Of a DNA stretch of 64,000 nucleotides, positions 12,701 to 52,584 are shown in pieces. The DNA comes from Dendrolimus kikuchii. Taxonomy: Eukaryota > Arthropoda > Insecta > Lepidoptera > Lasiocampidae. The notes beneath the pieces are model-generated. The model saw nothing but the letters and a program-made list of their open reading frames with translations, did no database searches and had not been told where the DNA came from. The position numbers and the translations under genes were made by a program. Position 1 is the first letter of the stretch; every line of letters begins with the position of its first letter. The stretch covers positions 7,885,501 through 7,949,500 of the forward strand of contig CM034402.1 in assembly GCA_019925095.2 (NCBI GenBank). The letters are read 5' to 3'.

Positions 12701-15700
12701 GCAGCTAATTTCCCTCTTACTCTAGATATCAAAGTTACCCTTTTTGGTAGAAAATAGACAAGAAAAGTTTATAAAGTTAATGATTGTTATGTGTTTATTA
12801 TACTTACGAGATGCTTTGATTGAGGAAATTACTTTTGATATGAATGTAATTTTGATGATATGTGCAAAATTTACATGATCTAGCTTTTTGTTGTTTTAGA
12901 TATTTATTGTTTTTGCTTTTTAGCGTTCAATCATAATTCCGATAAAAACGAAAGTTTAATGAAATCGTCAAGTCGGCTTTGGATGTCAGTCATTTTTTTT
13001 CAGAACTACTAAATATTTAATGATGGAGCGTCATCTGCGTTAGTACACGTATTAAATATTTAGGTTATTGACGAATGTATTTGAAGTGTTAAAAAACAAT
13101 GTCGTTAACACATAGCCACATTATTGTACATACGCTATCTGTCAATATTAAATGTCATTAACAATGTCGTATCTCAAATAACGCACTAAAACCCGTCGTT
13201 ATATCAGCGTAAAATGACTTAAACACTAACGCAGATGAAGCCCCAACATAATAGTTTAATGACTTTCATAGCCATATAATATATAATTATATATGTATAT
13301 AAAGATAAGATTTTTGTTTATAAGGTGAGGAAATATTAGGCTTAAAAATCGAAAAATTGTATCCGTCTAATTTCTGTACAATGAGATGGAAAATTCTGAA
13401 AAAAAATTTGTTGTAATTTAAAAATAAATGAAGCGGATACAACTTCTTTAAGTGTGCTACTCACTATAGTGAGTTATGAAGTATTTTTAATTAGATTCTT
13501 ATTTTATACTTTCATAGCTAAATAACGAAACCAGTGGATGGACGTTTGTCACCTCTACGCAGCCCTTCATTGTGCCTGCACTGTCAAATACTTACCCAAT
13601 TTATTTCTTTTTAGTTCTCATTAATATTGAAGCGTGTTTGTATTATATTTTTTAATAATCACTTTATTAGATCTTGTTTTCTATATACGGGGCAATTTTG
13701 CTCCCGCTGCACTCAGAGGTGCGACGATCCTTAAAGTTTGTGACAGTCAAGTTCACGGTCTTCCCGGTCGACGATCCGCTTCATTTCCTCGTTCTGTCTC
13801 GTTGCTTTTTATTTAGCATCTCTTTGTATTTTGAACTAATCATAGTATCTCATATACATTACGATTTATTTTCCGATTGTTGACATTTTTTTAATAAAAA
13901 TCAGCTGAGCCTCGAGCTCATTTCAGTATTAGCACCGAATGTCCACTGTTTATGTCTTCTTCTACGAAACCTTTATTTATGTTTTTTAAGTTTAATCAGC
14001 TTTAATCTTTTAGTCTTATTGTTGTCACCCCACACACACATACTTATGTGTAATAAGTTTTTTTATCCCCCGCTTATATATATAGTACTATCATAAATTT
14101 TAGATTTCAAATGACTATGACATACGTAGAAAGACAGACAGCGAAATTTTACGTGTTTCTTTTTTGTTACTTGGCTGTGGAGCCTTTAGAAAGAAACCTC
14201 ATGGTAAATGTTTCAATTGTGAAATGTAGTAGATTCGTCCTAATCACAGCCCTTCCTTAGATATGATAACATTTTATATTCGAAAATGAGCTTATGATTT
14301 CAAATTTCTTCGATACGTGTTCAACTAATTTGAGATATAATATCTCGATATGAGATCACTGTAAACTATCGCCGAGTATTTATTATACACAACATTTGGC
14401 GCGAGGTCAACGACCAAATCTATGAGGTATTACTTACCTCTGTTCTTTGTTTTTATATATACCCTTTGTTGGAGTGTATTTATTATATGGGAACTAACAG
14501 CTTATTGCATTCCATGTTCAATAGGATACATTTTTAGAAGTCATGTCGTCAATTGAAAAATAAATAATAATTTAAAACTTACAAATTCTTTAAAATATTG
14601 CGCTGTTTTACATCCATGAACTACTTATAGCACTTATACAAAAGGCTAATAAAAAGAAACCAAAATAGTAAACCATATTAAAAGTAGATATAATATTGTG
14701 ATTACGATCAAAAAATGTGCGCCATTAAAATTAATTCTAATTAAGTTATTTACAATTTCATATCTACTTCGTATACGAATTAAGTAGACGTGTGTGTACA
14801 AAACTGGTTTACTGGATATATTATGATTGATTTGTCGATAGTCCGTCGAGTCTGAAATAGATACATATTTAATTACTTCTACTACACTTTATGTGCGCGA
14901 ACTTTCAGAAGCAACGATCTTCGACCCGTAAGTACGCGTACTTGCTCGTCTATCATCGGTTAAGTCGTTCATTAATTCATTATTACTTTGGCCCCTTCCA
15001 AAATATTGCGATAGCTAGCTAATTTTGTAGGTATTCTTTGTATTCCTTAACTTTAGCCACAATTAGTGTATTGAAATCACACCATTGAAAGCTCTGATAA
15101 GTTCCAAGTTGATACTACCTTTTACTTTAGATAGCATTTGTTGGCGTTGTGCTGTCAGATATAAATCTACACGGATCACGAGTTCGTTAATGTGATATTC
15201 GCGTAGATGTAGCAATGCGTTCAATATTATTTGTGTCGGCGCTGTCTAAGTACTGTTAGTCCATTGTCGATTCAAATACTCGGAGCTTTCATATTTATTT
15301 GTGCACAAACGTCTATTACTCTCAGCTTGGTTATGTGTTCCAGATTAATATCTTGTAGATGTTAGAATTGCGGACTCGTGTACATGTACACTCACGTATA
15401 CAACACTCAACACTTTATTATTATTCTGTTGCTTTTTTCCAACTGTTTTGGCTTTAATTAATTAACATTTTAAAAATAGGGGAATTAAAGTAGGTATCGG
15501 CACGTGACTAATCGTGTTTAAGTTTATTCATATAATAGTAATATTTTTATGTTCTTGTCGGCCATTAAGATTCTAGTTAAAAACCTAAAAGTTGCCTATA
15601 ATTACGGGTACTGCGGCAATTGCCATATAGCCCTATGCCTTGGGGTCGGCCGTTTCCGCCGTATTTGATATGCTCACTGTGATAAGAGTGGCGACCACGC

Positions 15701-16801
15701 GACACTTGCTCAACCCCTTTCAGTGCTGAGGGTTGCTCGCCCTTCCGCCTTATTGATTAGCACCCTCGGAAAATCAACATAATGGTGAAAATAACACACA
15801 CCCGTCACAAGCCATTACACTATTTAGAAAAAAACTCAATAAAAAAAATGTATTATTTAGAAAATGTGAAATGGAGAGTTTGAATTATGAAAACCATGAC
15901 CGAAATATATTAGAGTCAACAACAGTCAGGGTCTGATGCCATTAGACTGGTCGTGTTAGTTAAATCACTATGCAATCGTGTTGTAAATCCTTTGCTTTCG
16001 TTGTATTATCGAGAGTCGTGAGTTGTACATTCAGTCTTGAAAAGGAAACTTCATGTATAGAAAGCTACATGATCGTCATTGAATCGGATTTAGGCCAACG
16101 TGTTAATTATTAACAAACTGTAATCTACTCACGTCTTCGTTATAATTTAACACAAAAAGTACATTGTAACTTTTTAGCAAAATCTTGAATGGCTTTAATT
16201 ATATAGACAGAACGTCAATTGGAAAGGAGTATGTTACCAATGGGAAGGGAATAACTTCGAACATTGCAACACTTGAACTGCCTATTGCGGCAAATCAATC
16301 TTGCGCGCTAATAGTACCATTCGCTGTCCGGTCATAGTAGTTATTGGAATATGCAATCAGCATTACATATACTGCACTACTTAAGAATTAGTATAATGTA
16401 ATTATATAAAGTTTAACTTATTACATGTATGTACAATTGTACACTTAAATTACGGGTTCAAAATTATTTAAAAGATGTCCATGCATTCGAATATATTATA
16501 ATTGGTACCTACAACATATTTAATCTCTACCATCGTCACTTTAAAACGTCTTAAACTCCGTCTTGGAGTCCGAGATCATCTTTTCTACCTGTTCTTCCAT
16601 TTTACTCGATTTTTAGCTTTTTCTAATTCTCTTGTCACGAATATCATTACTTACGTGTCTTACACTTAACTCAACCCCTTCCCACTTTTATAGGATCATT
16701 GAGCTTTCCTAATTAGAAATAATTTGTTGCACTCCTTAGCCTTGATAGCAGTAGTTTTAAATTCTATATTTTATTTTGGGCATAGTTCGCGTCGCCTGCA
16801 G
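9744..16801. other. AT-rich DNA upstream of visible ash1 exon 1
   Basis: No protein-coding gene recognised. It probably holds the ash1 promoter, 5' UTR and missing first coding exon(s), which cannot be located by eye. GC-richer patches occur at about 11280-11430 and 15610-15790. Confidence 0.45.
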
Positions 16802-42749
<25,948 letters not shown>

Positions 42750-42880
42750 CGCCGCGCCGCGCACGCATGCGCCTGCCCCGCCTGCCCCGACACCTAGCCG
42801 ACCCTCTTCATGACCCAGCCGAGTCGAACACACCCTTACGAACAATTGAATAAAAAAATAAAGTAAAAAGGCCAGCTTCA
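42750..42880 (+). terminator. ash1: ash1 3' UTR start and poly(A) signals
   Basis: After the stop, about 100 bp of GC-rich sequence leads to two AATAAA hexamers at 42849-42854 and 42857-42862. This is the most likely cleavage region. Longer 3' UTR forms into the AT-rich downstream DNA cannot be excluded. Confidence 0.7.
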
Positions 42881-44720
42881 AATATTAGCTGAGTCAAGGA
42901 TGAATGCCGTGCTCCGCGTGCTCCTATATTCAGATAACGACAGTAGAGCCCACAAATCCTAGCTGATCGCCTGAGACCCTATCTTTAAATTGAGCTGCAA
43001 CAAGCACGTGTGTTGACATGTTGCTGACGCAATGAAAATAGTATTCATCTTCAAAACTCAACTTTCGTATGCATTGAATTTTTTGTCGTCTTTTAAGTTA
43101 CGAAATAGTGAAAATCAAAGTTCTTGGCCTCATTTAAAACTGTTTAAATACATTCATGATGGAAATTCTTAAACTTAGTATAACTTATAAATATTACATC
43201 TAAAGTATATTATGGTTTTTTGATATTTTTAAATAAAATAAAATCTATTTATGGAGTTTCTACTACTTGAGCATTGTAGTGGAGGATTGTGGCACTACTC
43301 GACTCAGACAGCCGAAAAAAACTCAATCACCCCAGTCATAGCCTTTTACCAGGGTCGCGGCCTGACGGCATGGTCACGTCGTGAAATTGGCAGGTGGCGG
43401 TCTGCAGTCCTCATCCATAATAAATATTATTTATTAGAAATGTTTATATATCTCTTCCTATCCTCATCCATAGATATCTAATAAAAGAAGGTTTAGTGGG
43501 TACGCCGAGTATATTCAAAACTGCGCCCAAATGTGCGCTATTTTGAATAGGGGTGTGGACACATGTTACGATAAATTCTTACATCCATTAAACATAAAAG
43601 AAGAGGCGTTTAAATAATACCTAATCAACTTTTAAAATATTATGATAGCAATAATTTGTGTCTAAACAATGAGTTATGTATTTGAATGACTCTTTTACTT
43701 GTACAAACTTATAACGTCATAAGTTTGTATGCTCGTACAAAATTTAAGAGGCTACGATGTTTTGTGAGATTATAAAAAATAGCTCGGTCAATGTGACTGT
43801 CTGCTCCCCTATTAATCATTCAGATTTAAACAGAAAAGTAACACTTTAACATGGCCTGTGTAAACTTGATAAAAATATGAAGTCAATATTTAATAAACTT
43901 AATTAGATTTTAACCCTGTAATTAAACATATTAATTATTTATAATATTATTATTTTAAACTACTTTTCTGAGCCCAACTTAATGCAATCTAAAACTATAA
44001 CACCATAACTGTTTTCTCTTATTCCAGTTGTTCGAAACATTTATAGAATATATGTAAAATTTTAATGGATTAAATACACAAAAATTGTATAAATATGTAA
44101 TTTATTATTAATAAAAGATTTAAATTACATAATTTTAAAATATAATATGCACTACTTGTCGAATAATGAGTATTATAGATACCTATTATAATCGTTTGAA
44201 ATTATGAATATACTCCCATTTATAATATATTCCCAAGTTACATGTTTAGTATTTAGTAAATTGATAATGTATTAAATATTCTTATAACATCCGGTTAATA
44301 CCGTTATTGGATTACAAACCGCTTATTTATCAGTGCTTAACATTCCGTTGGTTCTAAGGATTGTGAATTTATGTAAATTCAATTAAAAATGCCTTTGGAC
44401 TCTAAACACATGTATAAAGGAATCTCTTGTAAATAATACTATTTTACATAGGTAGTGTATTGTATTCAAGAGTGGATTGTATTTTTGTATAAGTAAGAGT
44501 TATAAAAGCACTTATATGTAAGAACAGCGCTTAAGGGTGAATGAAGACTTGAGTTACATTCTACCAAATTAAAAATTCTTCGTGGTGAATGTAACGACTA
44601 CAAAGCAAATATTTTAATTTCATTATACACTTACACACTAAAAACTACCGTTTGTATTAATAAACCTTAAAATGTCGCTTCGAGTTGGATAATGCAGCTG
44701 TTCATACATTAAAAAAAAAT

Positions 44721-44960
44721 TTCGACTGACCATTATCTCAAGCTTTGACTTTATAGGTGGGCAGTTCATACATAACATTCCCATGGTCCATGGACGATTG
44801 AAGACAAATTACAATTTACAGCGAGGGTGAAAAGATGCCTTACCATTGGTAGAAAATTTACATTACTTACTACTTACTTCAGACTTCTCATGCCTCTGGG
44901 AGTGTTATATATGAACTTGTCGACCTATAAAGTCAACGCTTGAAATAATTTTCAGTCGAA
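44721..44960. mobile_element. Foldback MITE, 240 bp
   Basis: Arms of about 63 bp: TTCGACTGACC..., GCTTTGACTTTATAGGTGGG on the left and the inverse ending TTTTCAGTCGAA on the right, roughly 80 percent matched; no coding content. Confidence 0.75.
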
Positions 44961-47103
44961 ATATAACGCATAAGCATTGCTCTAGAAAACGAGCCTTAGT
45001 TTTTTAAAATTATTTGTAATTTTATTTATATTTAGAAATAGCTTCGAACTAGTTTTCAATCCCATGAATTTCTTATATGGCAGTAAATCTCGCGTTCTCA
45101 TTATACGAACAGCGAGCCATCTACATTCATATCTACGTTATCGTGTAATCTATCTAAAAACTATGCTTAAAATGAGGAATATTATATAGTTATATTTTTA
45201 CATAAGACAATTGAATATTGTTATTATAATATAGTTAATAATCTGTAGGCTAATAAAATGATTAGTTAACGACCAGTGGTGCGAACTGATGTTGAATGTT
45301 GAAGAGTTTTAATAGAGGTTAGTCAAAGAGAGAAGTTGTTTGCGGTTGTTAATTTAATATTAGTAAATAATTCATTATTATTAACATTTCTTTTTTAATA
45401 ATTTCCGCTAGTATAAGTTTTAGAATATATATATTTTTAAATTCTCTGGTCATTTTTACACCCATTACACGTGAAGTGGAATAAATACACTGTCATGCCT
45501 TTCTTAAATCTCTCTATATGTTTTTCTAGTGTGTTTATTTTTAAAGTTGTATATAAGTTTAAAAGTAAGGTGGTTGGTTGTTTTAGTTTTTTAAAATCGA
45601 GATGGTAATATATTGCTTGCTGCCCGCCCTGTCGGGTTTTTATGCCTCTTTATTATATAGTTTGTATGTACTTTCTATTGGTTAGTACTTGGCACATACA
45701 CTGATGCCCCGCGTGTAAACATGCTGAATCAGTGCTTAGTAATAGTGAAACTAAAGGTGCGAGTGAATGAGCAGATTCTATATTTACTAAGCAACGAACC
45801 GCCTAATGACAAGTACTAAACAATTTTTGCACTAGGCATTATGTTTCATCGCTTTGTTGGTCCCAGTAACAAGGACTATCTTCGCTGGCCTTCACTATGT
45901 GATCAAAGAGAACAAAGTTGTTTTTGTTTCTAATTTATTTGTAAAATACTTGTTAGTTTATATAATTCTCCTATTAACCTTCGTCTGTGTACTTTTTGTA
46001 TAACATTAAGTGACTATTTAAAGTATTTTCCATAATACGCTTTTTTATCTCTAAAGACTTGTTCTGACGAAGACATGTTTATTTAAGATCGTATAAACCC
46101 AACAAAGCTAGTACAAATAATGTTCATTATATTTAAATTTTATATTCTAGCGACAAATGATGGCAACACCGTGTGAATGAAAGTCAAATAGACAAGGAAT
46201 TATATTACTTATGTCTTCTAAATAGAATTAAACATGTTGCTCTACACATGTTCAAGTTATATGCCGATAGTAATATAATACACCAGGGCTTACCACGTTG
46301 CTTTGTTCACGTAAACTTGAATTCAGCATCCCGTGGATGCTTCCTAATTTTTCTGGATGAATGTACTGGATGAATGTATTTTGTTCAATTTCTAAAATAG
46401 TAAAGTTCAGAATAATCACTTTCACGTTTATATAAAAGAATCATGGAAAAAGAATACTCTTAGTATTCTGTATTCTTGAAAATTCCAGTATTTAGTCATT
46501 ATAAATATGTTGCCTTGAAGATCGATTACAGTTTGCTCGATAGATGTCATTAGTACAGATTCATAGTGCCTGTACGTATGTAACATCTAAGAAAATTAAT
46601 TTACATATTTTTAAATACTCTTTTATTGATTTAATGGTTAAACATTTTTTTAATATTTTCTTTAATATTGGTGGTGATTTTATATATTAAAGTTTTTTTT
46701 ACTTGTGATGCCCTGTGTAGCTTTAAAAAAATACTGGTTCATTATCATTTCTAGTGTTCTTTTTCTATGTTTTGATGAATTTACAATTAACAATACAGAT
46801 ATGAATCTTATTATAAGCAATAGTGTGCACAAATTATAAAGTTTTGAAGCAGTTTATTAGACTCGATTTTGCCTACATTTGCACTCACAATAAACTTTTA
46901 CGCCTTTTAGTCTAGGAAACATATATACCACAAATAGATATATCCGTGTTAAATAGATTACATTGAATCTGAAGCAGCTATTAGATGAATACAAACTCAC
47001 TGATGTACTTAAATAGTTAATGAAATAGACTAGTTTTTAAGACAATATTTTATTAGTATTTCATGAAACAGTTTACGGTTCACACAAACAAACTGACTAT
47101 TTA

Positions 47104-47245
47104 TGGCCGGTCCTATATCTCACTATTCATTCACTTGCCCTGTCATCCTGTCATTGAATTTTGACGTTACCTCTTTGGTGCGTATGTCAAATTTTAACCA
47201 ATATTAAGGCAAATGAACTGTCGGTAAGATACAGGAACCGACCAT
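47104..47245. mobile_element. Small foldback MITE
   Basis: GGCCGGTCCTATATCTCAC... against ...GTAAGATACAGGAACCGACC, with CATTCACTTGCC / GGCAAATGAA inside. Related to the intron 6 element at 26287. Confidence 0.65.
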
Positions 47246-49869
47246 TAGTCTCTTAAAATGAGTTTTAAAATTTATTTTTAAATTATTGGATGCATTTCTT
47301 ATTTATAAAGATAGATCATATTTTTACTCCTTAGCGATTGACATTTTATTGATTTTAGATTTCACACACACAGCTTCGTTTGGTAATCCAATTATTAAAT
47401 TATATATATTTTATTTTAAGTAAAATGGAGGGACTTTTTCAGATATCTTCGATGGACTAATTTTTCATACTTCGGTTACACATGTAATTCAAAATATACG
47501 GTGCATATAAAATATAGGCATGTGTAGTATTGCTAGACATTTATGAAAATATATACTGGTTTTTTTCTTATTTTCTATCTGAGTTGATTCCTTTTTAAAG
47601 TCACCAGAAGTTATCCAGTCTAACATTGGATTCTATACAAAATTCAAGGTAGCAGAATAATAAAATTAACTTGAGTAAGATGCATTAAGTAGTTTTTGAG
47701 ATGTTTTTAGTATTTTGCACATTACAAGCTCTTAAAAATCCGCCAAGTGTGTGTCGCTCCACGCATAATGAAGGATTCCGCAGAGATGATTAATTCACTG
47801 TCCAGTATGTCGATTTCATAAGAGTTTTGTTTTTGCCAAGATGACTATGTAACCCTAAAAACAGTTGGTTGTCTCTACGCTCTACGTAATCTTTCAATGC
47901 GCGTGGAATGACACTCCTTCGGGTCCATTGTTTAAATTAAATCTTGGATGGTTTGTAATGAAATCGAAACATTTATTTGCTTATAACATGATAGGTAAAA
48001 ATATTAAACATTAAAAGTTATACAGTATATAATTGGATTATTAATCACCATTACAGTAATAGAAAAGATATTGCACAATTTCAATCTGTAACTAAAATGG
48101 AGAACTTTATACATATTTAATGTCTTTTTTATTATTTAAGGTTTTCGTCGCTATGTCTTTGAATCTTTTGGCATGTTAAAATTTCTTATGTCATATAATG
48201 AGCAGCTTTACTATTTATGTTTTAAGATGCCATTTGTTGTAACTCATGTTTTATTAATAAATTAAAATTTTGGATTAATTCTTGTTTTATTTAGTTCACT
48301 CGCCAAAACAAAGAGACACATTGAACTCTATTCTAAATGTAATTAGTGTCAAATCGAGATGATTTCATACTAAACCAAAATTGTATTTCGAATTATTACA
48401 GTTGTATCAGGATTTGGTTGTGATAAAATGGATGATTATCCATTCTGACACTGCTCGCGCTCAGGCTGCACTCATGATAGTGATTAGCACCTCCTTTCCG
48501 GAGCAGGGTGTTAGCAATTAAATCGGGTATAATTTAATATAATTTCCTAAGAGTATGAAAAAATAACATGTAGTTTTATTTAACCATTACCTACTGGTCT
48601 GGAACACTTTTTGGGGGAGGAGGAAACTAAGGTACTTTAGCGAATCAATGTCCACACTGGATGTAGGCCTCTTCAAGTTTGGGCCAATTATGCCGACCCT
48701 TTCCTCATTGAGCTTTTACCGGCGAATTTCGGTAGGCGGTTACTCCTGCTACAGATGTGACCGACCCACTGCCACATTTACTTTATAATTTTGCGCGCTA
48801 TGTTGGCCAATTTGTTTAATCATTTCTGCTTTTATCCATTATGTTACCCAAATACGACATAGAGCGTGAAAACATAACGCAATCAATGGTTAGCTACTTT
48901 AGTGTATGTACATGAGGTATCTGTCAATTTTTAACGTCATTAACAATGTATCTCAAATTACGTAAACTCTTGGCTACATCTATGTGACACTGTCACTAAC
49001 GTTGTCCCAGGTGTAGCAGGGGCATTAGAGAAACACTTTTGTTACTAGGGGAAATACGTCTGAGGACTTCCAACCGCGGGGGATTGCGGGATTCTCCAAA
49101 TTAGGTTGGAAATAGCACCATCGAAGAGAAGCCATTATTACCCGGATTAGGGATATCCACTAAACCCCTAGGTGTTTCTTTCTTGGCTTTATACCAGAGC
49201 TACGGGAAGCAGAAGCATCATCAACTCCCCGTGCCCTGGCAGGCGGTGACCATTAGAGAAATGTCTAACATAACCCGCTTAGTGACTTTAAACTTGTGAA
49301 CCAGTCTGTGATATTAAGATTAATGAACCTTAATCCAATTCTGAGCGCAGCTTTAAAACGAATAAAATATATGCAGCGTAAAAGTATAGACGCCTTTTGC
49401 TCAGTGGTGGTCGGCTTGATGACGATGTTGTTTAGGAGTCTTGTACTACGCGATAAGATTTACGCTGAGCAAGCCAGATGAATTCCCGCATGGCGCCACG
49501 CCGTTCGCATCATAACAAGTAGTAAAATGTTCCCATGGTCGGTTGTTTACTTGCAACAGCATTTATACACGTGCTACTAGACATGTGATACTGTATGCTG
49601 GCTATCATAAGGAAATGTTATATACGTATGTGTAGATTATGCGTCTTATAATAAATGTTAGTAAGTAAAGAAATTTATAAAAAGGTCCCTTGAAGCCTGA
49701 AGGCTGTCGAGGGAAAGCAACGCATAAATAACGCATAAAGTGTGTCAGTCCATGCATAATGAAAAGTTTTATAGAGGTGACGAATGCAGTTGTTTTGTGT
49801 CATATGATTACGAATCTCTAAAAACATTTTAATATTCCATAACCTAAAAATTACTCAATGCATCTTCTT

Positions 49870-50110
49870 CAAAATGGTTTTGCATTACATTCTTTCATTC
49901 CTTTTTCCAAAGGGTCTTGGCTTCCGAAAAAAGAACATTTCTTTCTTCTCACTTTCTTGTCAATTTTCGGCCTGAAACTCACACAGGTCTGCCTTCACTT
50001 TGTCTTTCCATAGTTTGAACAGCCGCCCGGCTGGCGTCCCCAAATATGCTTTCTTCACGCTGTGATCCTCTGCCATTTGTTCTACGTAACCAAGCGGAGG
50101 CGGTGAGTTC
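49870..50110 (-). pseudogene. RTE-like LINE C-terminal fragment
   Basis: The minus strand reads VEQMAEDHSVKKAYLGTPAG, then LWKDKVKADLCEFQAEN before a stop and a Lys-rich, frame-shifted remainder. Same region as the 6834-7033 fragment (KRAYLGRP, VDLCELQA), but more diverged. Confidence 0.65.
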
Positions 50111-50634
50111 TACTTTTTCTATTATTTTGGGCTTGGCCACTAGATTCTCAGTGTCAAGGTTAGCTCAGACATTTCAACTATCATCCTCTTTCCTGTCCAG
50201 AATCGTATGGAGAATCACCCACCATATCATTCCTTTTCAATCATTTGTTAGTGAAGGAAAATACAATAGCTAATTTGAAGATTCTTAATTTTCTGAAGTA
50301 CTCGAAATTAAATCAGAGTTTTCTCAGAGTTCAGATTTCTAAGAAGCTGTGTTAGGCTATCAGTTTAAAAGAAGGCTAAATAAACACAACCAATGAGTTT
50401 CGGAATTTTTTACATTTATTGTTTATAGAATAAACATTAATTAATACAGGCTACATACTACTTACATTAATAATATGCAAATATACCTAATACCTTCATG
50501 GTTTAAATTTCCTTAACTTTACGTATTCTAAATTTCAGTAGTCATTGGGTTTATTCTTCGTTTTGTTACATTTCATTCTGTAGTAATATAAAATAGGCAT
50601 TCAAAATAAATAAGAAATATATTTTCCCATGATC

Positions 50635-50870
50635 CACTTCCTTGTCCCCATATTCTATTTCCCCTCCCATTCCCCTATTCCAATCCCATAACTCATCCTT
50701 TTTATCCTATTCTTCTTGTATGATCCCTCTTTCTCAATCCCCTTTTCTTTATACCATACTAAAGGTTGGAAACGCGTTGGCTTGGCCTCTGGTGTGGCAA
50801 ATGTCTATAGGCGACGGCAACCATTTTCCATTAGCTGGGTTGTTTGCTTATTTGCCAGCGTCACAATAAA
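50635..50870 (-). repeat. Dispersed lepidopteran repeat
   Basis: TTGGAAACGCGTTGGCTTGG and CTATAGGCGACGGCAACC are the reverse complement of phrases in the 33345-33620 repeat (GGTTACCGTCGCCTAT). The preceding CCCCTCCCATTCCCC region is its other half. Confidence 0.6.
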
Positions 50871-52584
50871 AAAAAATCATTGTAGTTGGTCACAATTCCT
50901 TTAGAATTATGCTATCTACATTTTTAGGGTTGCCCACAAAGTACCTTCAGCTTGGCTCGGATGTCCCCATTTTAAGGGAGGAGACGCTATAATTACCACT
51001 CTTAACCAATGTAAAATGGTAGGTCACCGATTATCTCAATGTACCTACAGATTACCTCACTATGTTTTCTATTACAGTTAGTACGGGGTATTTGAAACGC
51101 ATATTAGGTTAGAAAAATTACCTAAACGGATTTACTTCCAGGCCGAGATTCGAACTCACATAATTTCTATCTCAACCTAGGGCAATAAAACGTGGCACAT
51201 CGATCGATGGTGATTGATTCCTGGGCATTATAGTTTGGGTCATAGTTCTATTGTATCTAGACTTAGGATTAACATTGACCTTAAATAACAATTCACGTCT
51301 ACGATTCGCCCTGGGGCTTCGTCAACCGCCGAGGTGCGTGACTGGGGTCACTCGCAATGAGAAGATTGGAGCCAGCGTCCGCCCGCATGCGTTGCCGTCG
51401 ACAAACAATGCACGCATTTAATACTATTGTCTCATCGATATGGTGAGACCGATCAAAATGAGGTTTTTAAGACCCGATAGCGACTAGTGCTCAGTTCAAA
51501 CATTCATATTTTTAGCATTCCCTAACCATTTTGGCAAAAGTGACACTCTAATGTTTTCTTCACGTCTGTCTGTATATATATGTGTGGTACAGTCATGTAT
51601 CTCTTAAAATATTGCAAGTATTTATGAGGCTTCACAATGATGTAGCAAAATCGTAAAACAACAAAAAATCTAAAAGAATGTTTTTGTGTGAAAACCAAAT
51701 ATACCTTTTCGCACTTTAGTATGCATAAGTTCTAAAGTAAGTACTCCTTAATATACTTGATAACTACATTATAGCCCTATATAGCAATGATTACTTTTAA
51801 GTTTTATGTCGATGTATAGGAAGGACTTCACATGAGCACAAATGTACTCATCCGTACTCCTTCAACTCAATATTACTCATCATACAAAATTTAAATTGAC
51901 AAATCTTTTATTTGTTAACCAATTCAAATGAAACAACCAATAAATGTTAGGCCAATTTTATCTCATTAGACATTAAATTACTGAAAATCTCATCCTATTT
52001 GGTTTACATTGTACAAATTGGCGTACACAAACACATACCTACCTATATGATTTGTGTAGGTGTAGATTATTTATTTAAGGATTTCTTTATTCAGGAGGCA
52101 TGCTCCCCTCTGGCAGCGATTTGTTACATAGTTTTTAATCATTTATGTTATTTGTAAGTTAGTTTCTTTTTAGTATTTAATTATATTTTCAAGTTTTTCT
52201 ATTGAAATTGTCTTTTAAAAACTAAAAATAAGCTAAGTTATAAATAGTACAAGCGATTATAGACTGTGTAAATCGCTGCCAGATGGGAGCGTGCCCATAA
52301 GGCTGGCTGCATTGCCGCGCTGTATGGCGATGCTTATTTGTTGGGCGAAATATGAGCCAGCCTTCTGATCACGGGTGGCAGTTTTAAATTAGTTTTAGAT
52401 ATTGCTTGCAGAAATTTTTATGACAAAGCATTTTTTACAAGTGAACCCTTGTAAATGGGTTAACCATTTACCTTAAGATCATATACTCAATGCCATTTAT
52501 AAAACAAGGGATCATCTTCATCATCTTCCGCCTTGACATAGGGTAGAATTCTAAGATTTTCTGGGGATATAGATATAATATAAA

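Larger units (their letters stand above)
42881..52584. other. AT-rich intergenic region downstream of ash1
   Basis: No protein-coding gene recognised. Contains MITEs (44721, 47104), an RTE fragment (49870), a reversed dispersed repeat (50640), and two diverged direct copies of about 110 bp at 47745 and 49737. GC-richer patches at 43250-43420, 48600-48780 and 49010-49280 look like old retroelement debris but are not assignable. Confidence 0.5.

Noticed and set aside
51120..51200. tRNA gene on the minus strand (GAGTTCGAATCTCGGC)
   Set aside because: A B-box-like phrase without a cloverleaf; at most an old SINE.
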